This document shows, piece after piece, positions 1 to 5,830 of a stretch of 5,884 bases of DNA; position 1 is the first letter of the stretch, and each line of letters opens with the position of its first letter. A program made the position numbers and the translations under genes. The stretch is from JACKGW01 sp964586025 (GTDB taxonomy: Bacteria > Planctomycetota > PLA2 > JAEUHO01): contig CAZPGF010000147.1 in NCBI GenBank assembly GCA_964586025.1, positions 1 through 5,884 of the forward strand, given 5' to 3'. Under the pieces are notes generated by a model, which saw only the letters and a list, made by a program, of their open reading frames with translations, was not told the origin of the DNA and searched no databases.

Positions 1-2
1 GT

Positions 3-1004
3 TGGATCGCACTCGTCCCGGGGCTCTTCGTCGCGGTTCCGCCGTTGTTCGAGTCCCGGCTGATCGCGCTCTGGCCGGCGGCGGCGGTGGGTCTCGCCTC
101 GGTCTGGGCGTGGATCGACCGAGCTGGCGAGGCCAGGAAGACCGCCGCCCGCGTCGTCCCGTTGGTGCTCGTCCTCGCCGCGATCCTCCTGGGCCGGAGT
201 CGGCACGACGCGTGGAGCGACGACGTGTCGCTCGAGTCCCGCGCCCACGCCGAGCGACCCGAGGACGCCGCGACCGCGTTGCGTCGATCCCGAGCGCTCG
301 CGGCACGCGGGCGCCTCGTCGAGGCGTGGCGCGCCACGAAGCAGGCCGTGGACTCACGACCCCTCGACGGGACATTGCGTGTCGGCGTCGCGGATCTCGT
401 CGGCGAGATCGCCGATCGCGGGCTGGCGGAGGCCGAACTGGGCATCGCCTCACGTCAACTCCGTCAACTCCAGGCCCTCGGGTACCGCGAGGCGCTCGAG
501 GCCTTCGCGCGGCGCGCGGGCCAGCTCGACGCGGAGGAGGAGTCGCTGCGCACCTACGCGCTCGCGCGAGAGTTCGACGTCGCGCTCGGCCTCGGCGACC
601 TCGACCTCGCGCGCGAGGCGCTGACGCTGCGCGTGCGTCGTTCCCACCTCGATGCGCCCGACTGGGACGCCGCGCTGGCGAGGGCCGGCTGGCCCGCGCG
701 TCGCGATCTCCTGCGTCTCGCGTTGCGCTCGCTCGAGCCACCGCCGGAGGGCGTCAGCGAGGAGGAGTTCCTGGCGGCGAGGGTTCCCGTGCTCGAACTC
801 GCCGGACTGGATCCGGCACGAACGGCGGAGGCGCTGCTCGGCGACTGGGCGGTGGCGATGGAGGACGTCCGCCGAGCGATGGAGGCCGATCCGCGCGGCG
901 AACCCGATCCGGAGGTTCCCCTCCTGCTCGCGCGGGTGCTCGAACGTCTCGGCGAGAGCGAGCGGGCCGCCGCGCTGCGCGGGCGCACCGACGGCGTGCG
1001 CTGA
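3..1004 (+). CDS. Polytopic membrane protein with TPR-like C-terminal domain (5' partial)
   Basis: The reading frame is open from the first complete codon and ends at TGA 1002-1004, so the start lies left of the window; an internal TTG at 45 should not be taken as the start. The 333 visible residues begin with hydrophobic segments (about residues 1-16, 20-38 and 51-64, joined by short basic loops), which look like the last helices of a multi-spanning inner-membrane protein. From about residue 75 the chain is soluble, rich in Ala, Leu, Glu and Arg, and helical, with helix pairs at about 80-113 (RALAARGRLVEAWRATKQAV) and 275-325 (LARVLERLGESERAAAL) that resemble degenerate tetratricopeptide repeats. 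Membrane glycosyltransferase-like or O-antigen-ligase-like proteins with TPR tails have this architecture, but no catalytic part is visible, so the function stays open. The gene is followed by a 91-bp gap before the kinase gene, which shows no strong promoter. Confidence 0.75.
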   Translation, partial: WIALVPGLFVAVPPLFESRLIALWPAAAVGLASVWAWIDRAGEARKTAARVVPLVLVLAAILLGRSRHDAWSDDVSLESRAHAERPEDAATALRRSRALAARGRLVEAWRATKQAVDSRPLDGTLRVGVADLVGEIADRGLAEAELGIASRQLRQLQALGYREALEAFARRAGQLDAEEESLRTYALAREFDVALGLGDLDLAREALTLRVRRSHLDAPDWDAALARAGWPARRDLLRLALRSLEPPPEGVSEEEFLAARVPVLELAGLDPARTAEALLGDWAVAMEDVRRAMEADPRGEPDPEVPLLLARVLERLGESERAAALRGRTDGVR

Positions 1005-1033
1005 CCCGCGCGCGGGTCGTCATGACGGCCGTC
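1003..1033. repeat. Cluster of three overlapping or abutting perfect palindromes at the gene end
   Basis: Three perfect palindromes follow one another: GACCCGCGCGCGGGTC at 1003-1018 (8-bp arms with no spacer, sharing the last two bases of the upstream stop codon), CGTCATGACG at 1018-1027, and GACGGCCGTC at 1024-1033. As RNA, the first could fold only with a few central bases opened as a loop. No T-run follows, so this is not a standard intrinsic terminator. A weaker hairpin (CCGCC 1050-1054 with GGCGG 1062-1066) lies further on. The site could be a protein-binding site or a Rho-type 3' end. In such GC-rich DNA the first palindrome could also arise by chance. Confidence 0.55.
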
Positions 1034-1085
1034 GCGGTATCGTGTCGCGCCGCCCTCTCTCGGCGGGGGCCGGCGAAACTCCCTC

Positions 1086-1091
1086 GAAGGA
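1086..1091 (+). promoter_or_regulatory. Ribosome binding site of the kinase gene
   Basis: GAAGGA lies four bases before the ATG at 1096. The spacing is short but it is the only purine-rich Shine-Dalgarno-like stretch nearby. It supports ATG 1096 over the much longer open frame upstream, which is antisense-like in composition and overlaps the preceding gene. Confidence 0.6.
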
Positions 1092-1095
1092 CGCG

Positions 1096-1533
1096 ATGCC
1101 CCACGGTCTGCCCTCGGCCTTCGAACTGATCGTGCCGACCGATCTCGTCTTCGTGCGTCCGGCGCGCAAGATGATCGAGGGGCTGCTCGTCGCCCAGGAG
1201 TGGGGCGAGGACGACGTCGACGATGTCGGCTTGCTCGTGACGGAGATCGTGCAGAACGCGATCGAACACGGTTCGCAGAACGACGGGCTCGAGTTGATCC
1301 ACATCCGCTGCCTCGTGTCCGCGGAGGCCATCACGCTCGACGTGCTGGATCCGGGGTCCGGCAAGGATCCGGAGATCGCGCTCCGGCGCGACCCCACCGA
1401 ACCACCGCCGCTCGACGCGGCGCGCGGTCGCGGCCTGTTCCTGATCCATCGTCTCGCATCCCGGTTCGTGCGGGAACGCGGCGATGGCGGCGGATTGCGC
1501 GTGGTCGTACGACGGGAGGTCGAAGAAGCATGA
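1096..1533 (+). CDS. GHKL anti-sigma-factor-type serine kinase (RsbW/SpoIIAB-like)
   Basis: The predicted protein has 145 residues, the usual size for stand-alone RsbW/SpoIIAB-type ATP-binding proteins. The GHKL motifs appear in order: the N-box LLVTEIVQNAIEHG at residues 47-60 (Glu50, Asn54 and His58), the G1 box DVLDPGSG at 82-89, a short Pro-rich ATP lid around 98-108, and the G2 box ARGRGLFLIHRLAS at 109-122. In the known family these proteins phosphorylate a serine or threonine of a STAS-domain antagonist, and many also bind a sigma factor or another output protein. Here the stop codon overlaps the start of an RsbU-like phosphatase gene, so the two probably act on the same phosphoprotein. 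No STAS protein or sigma factor lies in the window. The protein is cytoplasmic, with no signal or membrane segment. Whether it is an anti-sigma factor or serves another partner-switching output cannot be told from sequence. Confidence 0.9.
   Translation: MPHGLPSAFELIVPTDLVFVRPARKMIEGLLVAQEWGEDDVDDVGLLVTEIVQNAIEHGSQNDGLELIHIRCLVSAEAITLDVLDPGSGKDPEIALRRDPTEPPPLDAARGRGLFLIHRLASRFVRERGDGGGLRVVVRREVEEA
1514..1520 (+). promoter_or_regulatory. Ribosome binding site of the phosphatase gene, inside the kinase gene
   Basis: GGGAGGT lies nine bases before the ATG at 1530, within the last codons of the kinase gene. Together with the ATGA stop/start overlap it fixes the phosphatase start and suggests that translation of the two genes is coupled. 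Confidence 0.75.
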
Positions 1534-2816
1534 ACGGCGCGTGGGACATCCTGACCGGCGACGCCGAACGGGACGGCCGCAACGTCCGAATCGTGCTCGA
1601 GTCCGTCGCCGAGTTGTGGGGGCCGCGCCCGCTCGACGAACTCTTCCGGAGCGCCGTCGATCGCGCGATCGGGGTGACGGGCGCGGAGAGGGGGTTTCTG
1701 TTCGTGGCCGAGCCCGACGGGCTGCGTGCGGCGACCGCGCGCCACAAGGGGGGCGGCGACCTGCCGCTCGACGAGAAAACGAGCCGCTCGGTGGTGGACA
1801 AGGTCGCCGCGACCGGCGAGTCGTCGATGACGATCGACGCGGCGGGGGGCTCCCGGGGGCTCACGGCGACTGCCAGCATCACCGCGCTCAAACTGCTCTC
1901 CGTGATGGCCGTGCCGCTGCAGGCCAAGGGCAGCGTCGTCGGCGTGCTCTACGTCGACAGCACCGTGCGGGTCCGGGAGTTCAGCGCCGCCGACTTCCGC
2001 GTGTTCCAGGCTCTCGGCGGCGTCGTCGGCCTGGCTGTCGAGAACGCCCGACTGCTGGCCGAGAAGGCCGAGCAGGAGCGACTCAAGCGGGAACTGGCGG
2101 TGGCGCGCGACATCCAGCAGCAACTGCTGCCCACCGATCTGCCGTCGCCACCGGGACTCGACATCGCGGCGCTCGGGCGGCCCTGCGAAGAGACGAGCGG
2201 CGACTACTACGACGTCGTGCCGATGTCCGAGGGGCGCCTCGCGCTCGTCGTCGGCGATGTCAGCGGTCACGGCCTGGGCCCCGCGCTGTTGATGGCGAGC
2301 ACGAGGGCGCTCCTGCGCGCGTCGCTGCAGCGCAACGCACCGCCGAGCGACGTCCTCGCCTGGATGAACGACTACCTGTATCGGGACACGCCGGACGGCA
2401 CGTTCGTCAGCCTGTTCCTCGGCGTCCTCGACCCGCGCGACGCGAGCGTTCGTTTCGCGAGCGCCGGGCACAACCCGCCCCTCCTGCTGCGCCGGGACGG
2501 CCAGATCGAGGAACTCGAACGGACCGGACCGGTCCTCGGCGTCGTCGAGGGCGTGCCCTTCGACATGGCCGACGCGGTCACGCTCGCGCCGGGGGACGTG
2601 CTCCTCGGCTACACCGACGGCGCGTTCGAAGCGCAGCGCGCCGACGGTTCGATGTATGGCGAGGAGCGCTTCCGGGACTCGCTGCGACGCCATGTCGCCG
2701 CAGGCGGCAACGCCCGCACGATCGTCGACAACCTCTTCGCGGATCTCGAGGCATTCCTCGGCGACACCCCGATGCAGGACGACGTCACCCTCCTGCTCGT
2801 GCGCCGGACCGGTTGA
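1530..2816 (+). CDS. GAF-domain PP2C-type serine phosphatase (RsbU/SpoIIE-like)
   Basis: The protein has 428 residues and is cytoplasmic. An N-terminal GAF sensor domain spans about residues 20-177 (GAERGFLFVAEPDG near 51-64, VMAVPLQAKGSVVGVLYVD near 125-143, then the terminal helix VGLAVENARLLAEKAE). A coiled-coil linker follows, ending in ELAVARDIQQQLLP (188-201), the hallmark of RsbU-type phosphatases. The PP2C/SpoIIE domain covers about 210-426: SGDYYDVV (Asp225, Asp228), VGDVSGHG with metal ligand Asp243, ASAGHNPP at 310-317, YTDGAFEA at 361-368 (Asp363), and the terminal QDDVTLLLV (Asp417, Asp418). All usual metal-binding aspartates are present, so it should be active. The usual GGD is SGD here. 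By family knowledge it dephosphorylates the STAS antagonist that the kinase encoded just upstream would phosphorylate, in response to a ligand or redox cue sensed by the GAF domain. The start is set by the RBS at 1514 and the 4-base overlap. The gene converges with the DUF1573 gene. Confidence 0.93.
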   Translation: MNGAWDILTGDAERDGRNVRIVLESVAELWGPRPLDELFRSAVDRAIGVTGAERGFLFVAEPDGLRAATARHKGGGDLPLDEKTSRSVVDKVAATGESSMTIDAAGGSRGLTATASITALKLLSVMAVPLQAKGSVVGVLYVDSTVRVREFSAADFRVFQALGGVVGLAVENARLLAEKAEQERLKRELAVARDIQQQLLPTDLPSPPGLDIAALGRPCEETSGDYYDVVPMSEGRLALVVGDVSGHGLGPALLMASTRALLRASLQRNAPPSDVLAWMNDYLYRDTPDGTFVSLFLGVLDPRDASVRFASAGHNPPLLLRRDGQIEELERTGPVLGVVEGVPFDMADAVTLAPGDVLLGYTDGAFEAQRADGSMYGEERFRDSLRRHVAAGGNARTIVDNLFADLEAFLGDTPMQDDVTLLLVRRTG

Positions 2817-2817
2817 A

Positions 2818-2889
2818 CCCGGCGGCCTGATCGCCCCCGATCTGCGAAGCCGCACATCCGCAAGGTCAGCGACCCCCTGAACGGATACC
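2818..2889 (+). repeat. Left copy of a 72-bp inverted repeat
   Basis: Read on the plus strand, this stretch matches the reverse complement of 5759-5830 at 63 of 72 positions without gaps. The longest identical runs are 22 bases (2832-2853) and 12 bases (2857-2868). Differences are at 2825, 2831, 2854, 2856, 2869, 2870, 2875, 2877 and 2886. Similarity stops sharply on both sides. The copy begins one base after the phosphatase stop codon and ends two bases before the DUF1573 stop codon, so it fills the convergent intergenic gap. No target-site duplication is visible beside the pair. The reading frame analogous to the one ending in the right copy is open here too and ends at the same TGA (2878-2880), but it is out of frame with the phosphatase. 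Confidence 0.92.
2824..2867 (+). other. Possible RNA hairpin or terminator within the left repeat copy
   Basis: An inner hairpin can form at 2839-2858: GAT pairs with ATC, a C-C mismatch follows, then TGCG pairs with CGCA around the loop AAGC. An outer stem can close it, with GGCCT 2824-2828 opposite AGGTC 2863-2867 (one G-U pair). In the right copy the outer stem is GACCT with AGGTC, fully Watson-Crick, but the inner hairpin loses two pairs. The position between convergent stops suits a bidirectional terminator, yet there is no T-run and the pairing is modest. Confidence 0.3.
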
Positions 2890-2891
2890 GT

Positions 2892-4148
2892 TCAGCGCAC
2901 CTCGGCACGCAAGGGAATGCGCACCTCCGGTTGCTCGGCGTCGTCGGTGAGGATGACGAGCGTCGCCTTCAGCAGTTGGGGGCGGCGGTCCTTCTTGTCG
3001 TACGCGATCTCGACGAACGCCCCCTCCGGGTCGTGGTCGAAGCGAACGACGAAGCCGGGGCCGTCGGCGGTCATCTTCTCGCCCGGATGCGCTTCGACGC
3101 GGGTGCCGGTGATCCGGAAGGCGAGGCCCGGGATGCCGGGCTTCAATCGCACGAGAACCGGCGGGCGCTCGGGTCGGTTCGGCCCGACCAGCCCGAGGCT
3201 GACGACATCGAGCGTCGCCTGGATGCGATCCGAGACCTGCAGATAGGCGGGCACCGTGAGTTCGGGCCGCTTCGGATGGGTCGTGCGGATCGTCAACGCG
3301 TCCGAATGCGTACCGGCGCGATCGAGGCCGGGATGAGTGATCACAACCCGCTGCTTGGCGATCCCCTCCGTCCGGCTCTCGATCGGCTCAGCCCTGAACG
3401 TGTACGGGACGATGCGTCCGTCGGCGGCCGGACGCGTGCCCTTCACCTCGAGGATCTCGAACGGACCGTCGGCGACCGGCGCGCCGAGCGTGATCCTCGC
3501 GGTGGTCGCCGTACCGCGCGGAACGAGGCCGAACTTCGCGACCGACTCGGTGACGACGAGTCCCTTGGCAACGTTCGCGGTGCACATGAACCGGACATCG
3601 GAATCGCCCGGTTGATTCGTGTAGGCGACCATCTGCTTGCGCATCGCGCCGTGCTTGTTCGACGAATCCATGTGGATGAGGATCCGGCCGGACTCGCCGG
3701 GTTCCCACCACGTCTTGTTCGGCACCTTCTCGGCCGAGAAGCATCCGCACCCGCTGGACACGCGATCGATCAGCAGCGGACCCCGGCCCGCGTTCCGGAA
3801 GCGGAGTTCCTTCGTGATGCGGACGCCTTGCTCGACGTCGCCGAAGTCGAGGGTCGGGCCGGTCGGGTCGGCGCGGAAAGCGTCCTCCGACTCCCAGACG
3901 AGGCGGGACGGATTCGTCGGGTCCGGGAGGACGCTGCGAACCGGCGGCGCGGACGCCGACGTCTTCGGGTCGGTCGGCGACGGACCGGCCGGCCCCTCGT
4001 CGTCGCCCTTCCACATCGTCGCGAGAGCCGCCCCGAGCCCGACGCAGAGGAGCAACGTCAGCGCAAGCGCGAGCGGACTGGCCCGCCGCGACGCCGCGGT
4101 CGATTGCGCCGGGACGGCGGGACTCGGCTCGGCGGGCACCGTCGACAT
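2892..4148 (-). CDS. Membrane-anchored DUF1573 domain protein
   Basis: The protein has 418 residues. A short Pro/Ala-rich cytoplasmic N-terminus with RR at 21-22 leads into one hydrophobic segment (about 24-46, SPLALALTLLLCVGLGAALA), which is probably an uncleaved signal anchor. A low-complexity Pro/Ser/Thr linker (about 50-80) follows, then an exported region. DUF1573 is recognisable at about 98-190: LDFGDVEQG, ELRFRNAGRGPLLIDRVSSGCGC (Cys134 and Cys136), then WEPGESGRILIHMDSSNKHG and YTNQPG. Two further beta-rich Ig-like stretches (about 200-305, with FGLVPRGT near its start, and about 312-416) look like diverged repeats of the same fold. The family's biochemical role is not established. 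The SxCGC pair suggests a redox or metal-binding function, which is inference. The start is supported by the RBS at 4157-4162. The gene lies 123 bp downstream of the cytochrome gene on the same strand and is probably expressed with it. That gap shows no convincing promoter or hairpin apart from weak inverted repeats. Confidence 0.9.
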   Translation of the reverse strand: MSTVPAEPSPAVPAQSTAASRRASPLALALTLLLCVGLGAALATMWKGDDEGPAGPSPTDPKTSASAPPVRSVLPDPTNPSRLVWESEDAFRADPTGPTLDFGDVEQGVRITKELRFRNAGRGPLLIDRVSSGCGCFSAEKVPNKTWWEPGESGRILIHMDSSNKHGAMRKQMVAYTNQPGDSDVRFMCTANVAKGLVVTESVAKFGLVPRGTATTARITLGAPVADGPFEILEVKGTRPAADGRIVPYTFRAEPIESRTEGIAKQRVVITHPGLDRAGTHSDALTIRTTHPKRPELTVPAYLQVSDRIQATLDVVSLGLVGPNRPERPPVLVRLKPGIPGLAFRITGTRVEAHPGEKMTADGPGFVVRFDHDPEGAFVEIAYDKKDRRPQLLKATLVILTDDAEQPEVRIPLRAEVR

Positions 4149-4156
4149 GCTGCGAA

Positions 4157-4162
4157 CTCCTT
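4157..4162 (-). promoter_or_regulatory. Ribosome binding site of the DUF1573 gene
   Basis: On the minus strand AAGGAG lies eight bases before the ATG at 4148. It is a near-consensus Shine-Dalgarno site with good spacing, and it fixes the start. Having its own strong site means the gene can be translated independently of the cytochrome gene 123 bp upstream. Confidence 0.8.
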
Positions 4163-4271
4163 GGATTTCAGGTTCCCGGGATGCGACGGCGGGGGCCTTG
4201 CGCTCGTTCCGTCGCGCGCGGACCTCATCGTCGGTTGACAGGTCGGATGCGCAGTGCCCGTTGCGGCGCCT

Positions 4272-5738
4272 TCAGCGATCCCAGCGTCCCGCGGCGCGCA
4301 GACGTTCGATCCAGGTCGCCGGGACGATCGTCCGTCCGGTCCGCGGGACGGCGGCATGGAATCCCCCGTCCCCCGGAGCGGGGGTGCCGAGCCCCGGGGC
4401 GACGCGGGGGTCATGGCAGGCGCCGCACGAACCCGCGTCCCCAGGAAGGATCGTCCCCTTTCCCCGCGGATCGAGGAGGTGCGAACCGCCGGGACCGTGG
4501 CACGCCTCGCAGCGCACGCCCGCCAACCAGGGGGTGCTGACGGGGTCACGGAAGCCGTCCTCGTGGCGCCGCGGCGGGAACGCGCCAGCCTCGTATCCGG
4601 TCGCGTGGCAGGTCGCGCAAGCCGGGTCGGCCAGGAACGCGGTGGCGTCGGTTCCGTCGGCTGCGCGAGCGTGGGCGGCGACGAGCGGATCGCCGTGGAG
4701 GGCCTCGTGGCACGCGATGCAGGCCGTGTCGCCCACGTAGCGCGCGCCCGTCGAACCCAGCCGTTCGACCTCGTTGGCGATCGTCGGAGCGCAGAGCCGC
4801 GCCGCCAAGACGGCGTCGAGCCCCGACCGGATGGCGACGCGCGCGACCGGCTTGCCGTCGTCGCGCGCATCGATCGACAACCCACCGCCGGCGCGCCGGA
4901 CCAGGATGCGGACCGCGCTTCGTCCGCCGACGACGAGGGAGGCGATCGCAACACCGTCCCGCTTCTCCGCCGCGATCGGTTCGCGAACACCCCGCACGAC
5001 GATGGCGGCAGCCGGCGAAAGTCGCGCGAGGGCGGGAGCGACGGCCGAGACGTCCACGTCCGGATCGACGATCGCCAGCCACACGCGATCGGAGGCCGGG
5101 GAGAGACCCTGCAGCGCCGTGGCGGGGGCGATCCACGCCCGCGCGACGCCGCGTTCTCGCAGGGGCGCCGCGAGGCGCTCGCCGACGAGAGAGAACGCAC
5201 GGATCGCGATCCCGTTCACCTCGACGTCGAGGAAGCCGGAGCGTCCGGCCGCAGGGTGGGTCGGTGCGGGGAGCACGTTGAGCGGCGGCGTGGGTTCGCC
5301 GAGTGGACCCTCTCCCCGATAGCCCTGGGCGAGAGCCGGTTCGTCCAAGTCCCATCCGGAGAGCACGTGCCCGATCGCGCGCTCCGCCGCGAGCGCCGCA
5401 CGGAGGTGGTCGGCCGAGAGGCGCCGTGCCGAGGGCGTCGTGGGCCCGATGGAACTACCCACCGCGAGCACGCGCATGGCGATGCCGGCCGCCTCGCTCG
5501 GTCCGACGCGCGCGAATCGTCCCGCCAGCCCCTCGCCGCCGTGGCCCGGGACGAGCATGCCTTCCTCGGCACCGACGAGGATCAGGTCGAGTCCCGACGA
5601 GTCGGAGGGCGGGTCGGCGCGGCTCGAGGAGAGGCCCAACACCAGCGTCGTCAGCAGGGCGACCGCGCCACCGACGGCACCGTGGCGACCCCGGCGCCGT
5701 GCGCACGAAGCATCGCGGAGATCGTCGGCGGCGCGCAT
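4272..5738 (-). CDS. Exported tetrahaem cytochrome c (c554-like) with degenerate metallophosphatase-like N-terminal domain
   Basis: From the ATG at 5738 the protein has 488 residues. The N-terminus is a signal peptide: basic ARRRGRHG (13-20), hydrophobic AVGGAVALLTTLVLGL (21-36), and possible cleavage after SSRA. Four CxxCH haem-attachment motifs lie in the C-terminal third (Cys340-His344, Cys374-His378, Cys410-His414, Cys438-His442). Their setting matches the cytochrome c554 family: YVGDTACIACH, His356 in AAHARA, and CEACHGPGGSH with His420, the latter two being likely distal ligands. Residues about 50-320 resemble the layout of UshA-like metallophosphatase domains, but the metal-binding Asp/Asn/His motifs are absent. 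It is probably periplasmic and carries electrons. The partner and substrate are unknown. The frame stays open to a GTG at 5852, but that extension would translate the 72-bp repeat ahead of the signal peptide, so ATG 5738 is preferred. No clear Shine-Dalgarno site precedes it. The next gene is the DUF1573 gene. Confidence 0.88.
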   Translation of the reverse strand: MRAADDLRDASCARRRGRHGAVGGAVALLTTLVLGLSSSRADPPSDSSGLDLILVGAEEGMLVPGHGGEGLAGRFARVGPSEAAGIAMRVLAVGSSIGPTTPSARRLSADHLRAALAAERAIGHVLSGWDLDEPALAQGYRGEGPLGEPTPPLNVLPAPTHPAAGRSGFLDVEVNGIAIRAFSLVGERLAAPLRERGVARAWIAPATALQGLSPASDRVWLAIVDPDVDVSAVAPALARLSPAAAIVVRGVREPIAAEKRDGVAIASLVVGGRSAVRILVRRAGGGLSIDARDDGKPVARVAIRSGLDAVLAARLCAPTIANEVERLGSTGARYVGDTACIACHEALHGDPLVAAHARAADGTDATAFLADPACATCHATGYEAGAFPPRRHEDGFRDPVSTPWLAGVRCEACHGPGGSHLLDPRGKGTILPGDAGSCGACHDPRVAPGLGTPAPGDGGFHAAVPRTGRTIVPATWIERLRAAGRWDR

Positions 5739-5758
5739 GGAGCCAGCATACGAACCCG

Positions 5759-5830
5759 GGTGTCCGTTCAAGTGGTCCTTGACCTTGCGGAGGAGCGGCT
5801 TCGCAGATCGGGGGCGCTCAGGTCGCCGGG
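5759..5830 (-). repeat. Right copy of the 72-bp inverted repeat
   Basis: On the minus strand this is the partner of 2818-2889 (each left position n pairs with 8648 minus n). It overlaps the last 20 codons and stop of the truncated gene that enters from the right edge and ends 20 bases before the cytochrome ATG at 5738. Both copies therefore sit at the 3' end of a gene and read toward the DUF1573/cytochrome pair between them. The match ends at 5830, where the sequence is still coding in the truncated gene, so the repeat boundary falls inside that frame. Confidence 0.92.

Noticed and set aside
453..470. Perfect tandem duplication of CGTCAACTC
   Set aside because: It is only two units in frame, encoding RQLRQL in a helical region. 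It is probably a minor coding duplication with no separate role.
1038..1043. TATCGT as a possible -10 box for the kinase operon
   Set aside because: It is a weak match and no -35 hexamer lies at the right distance. A promoter may exist but is not supported here.
1020..2855. Long open frame of 611 codons on the minus strand opposite the kinase and phosphatase genes
   Set aside because: It is antisense to two genes with intact, well-known motifs. Its product is rich in Arg, His and Glu with no domain pattern, as expected of a shadow frame in GC-rich DNA.
2931..4238. Plus-strand open frame of 435 codons opposite the DUF1573 gene
   Set aside because: The minus-strand frame has a signal anchor, a DUF1573 domain and a good RBS. 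The plus frame has biased composition and no recognisable domain.
4235..4240. Perfect TTGACA hexamer on the plus strand
   Set aside because: No TATAAT-like sequence lies 16 to 18 bases downstream, and no plus-strand gene follows. It is probably chance.
4221..4244. GACCT...AGGTC inverted repeat in the gap before the DUF1573 gene, the same five-base arms as the right repeat's outer stem
   Set aside because: Arms of five bases with a 14-base spacer are expected by chance, and the rest of the sequence does not resemble the 72-bp repeat.
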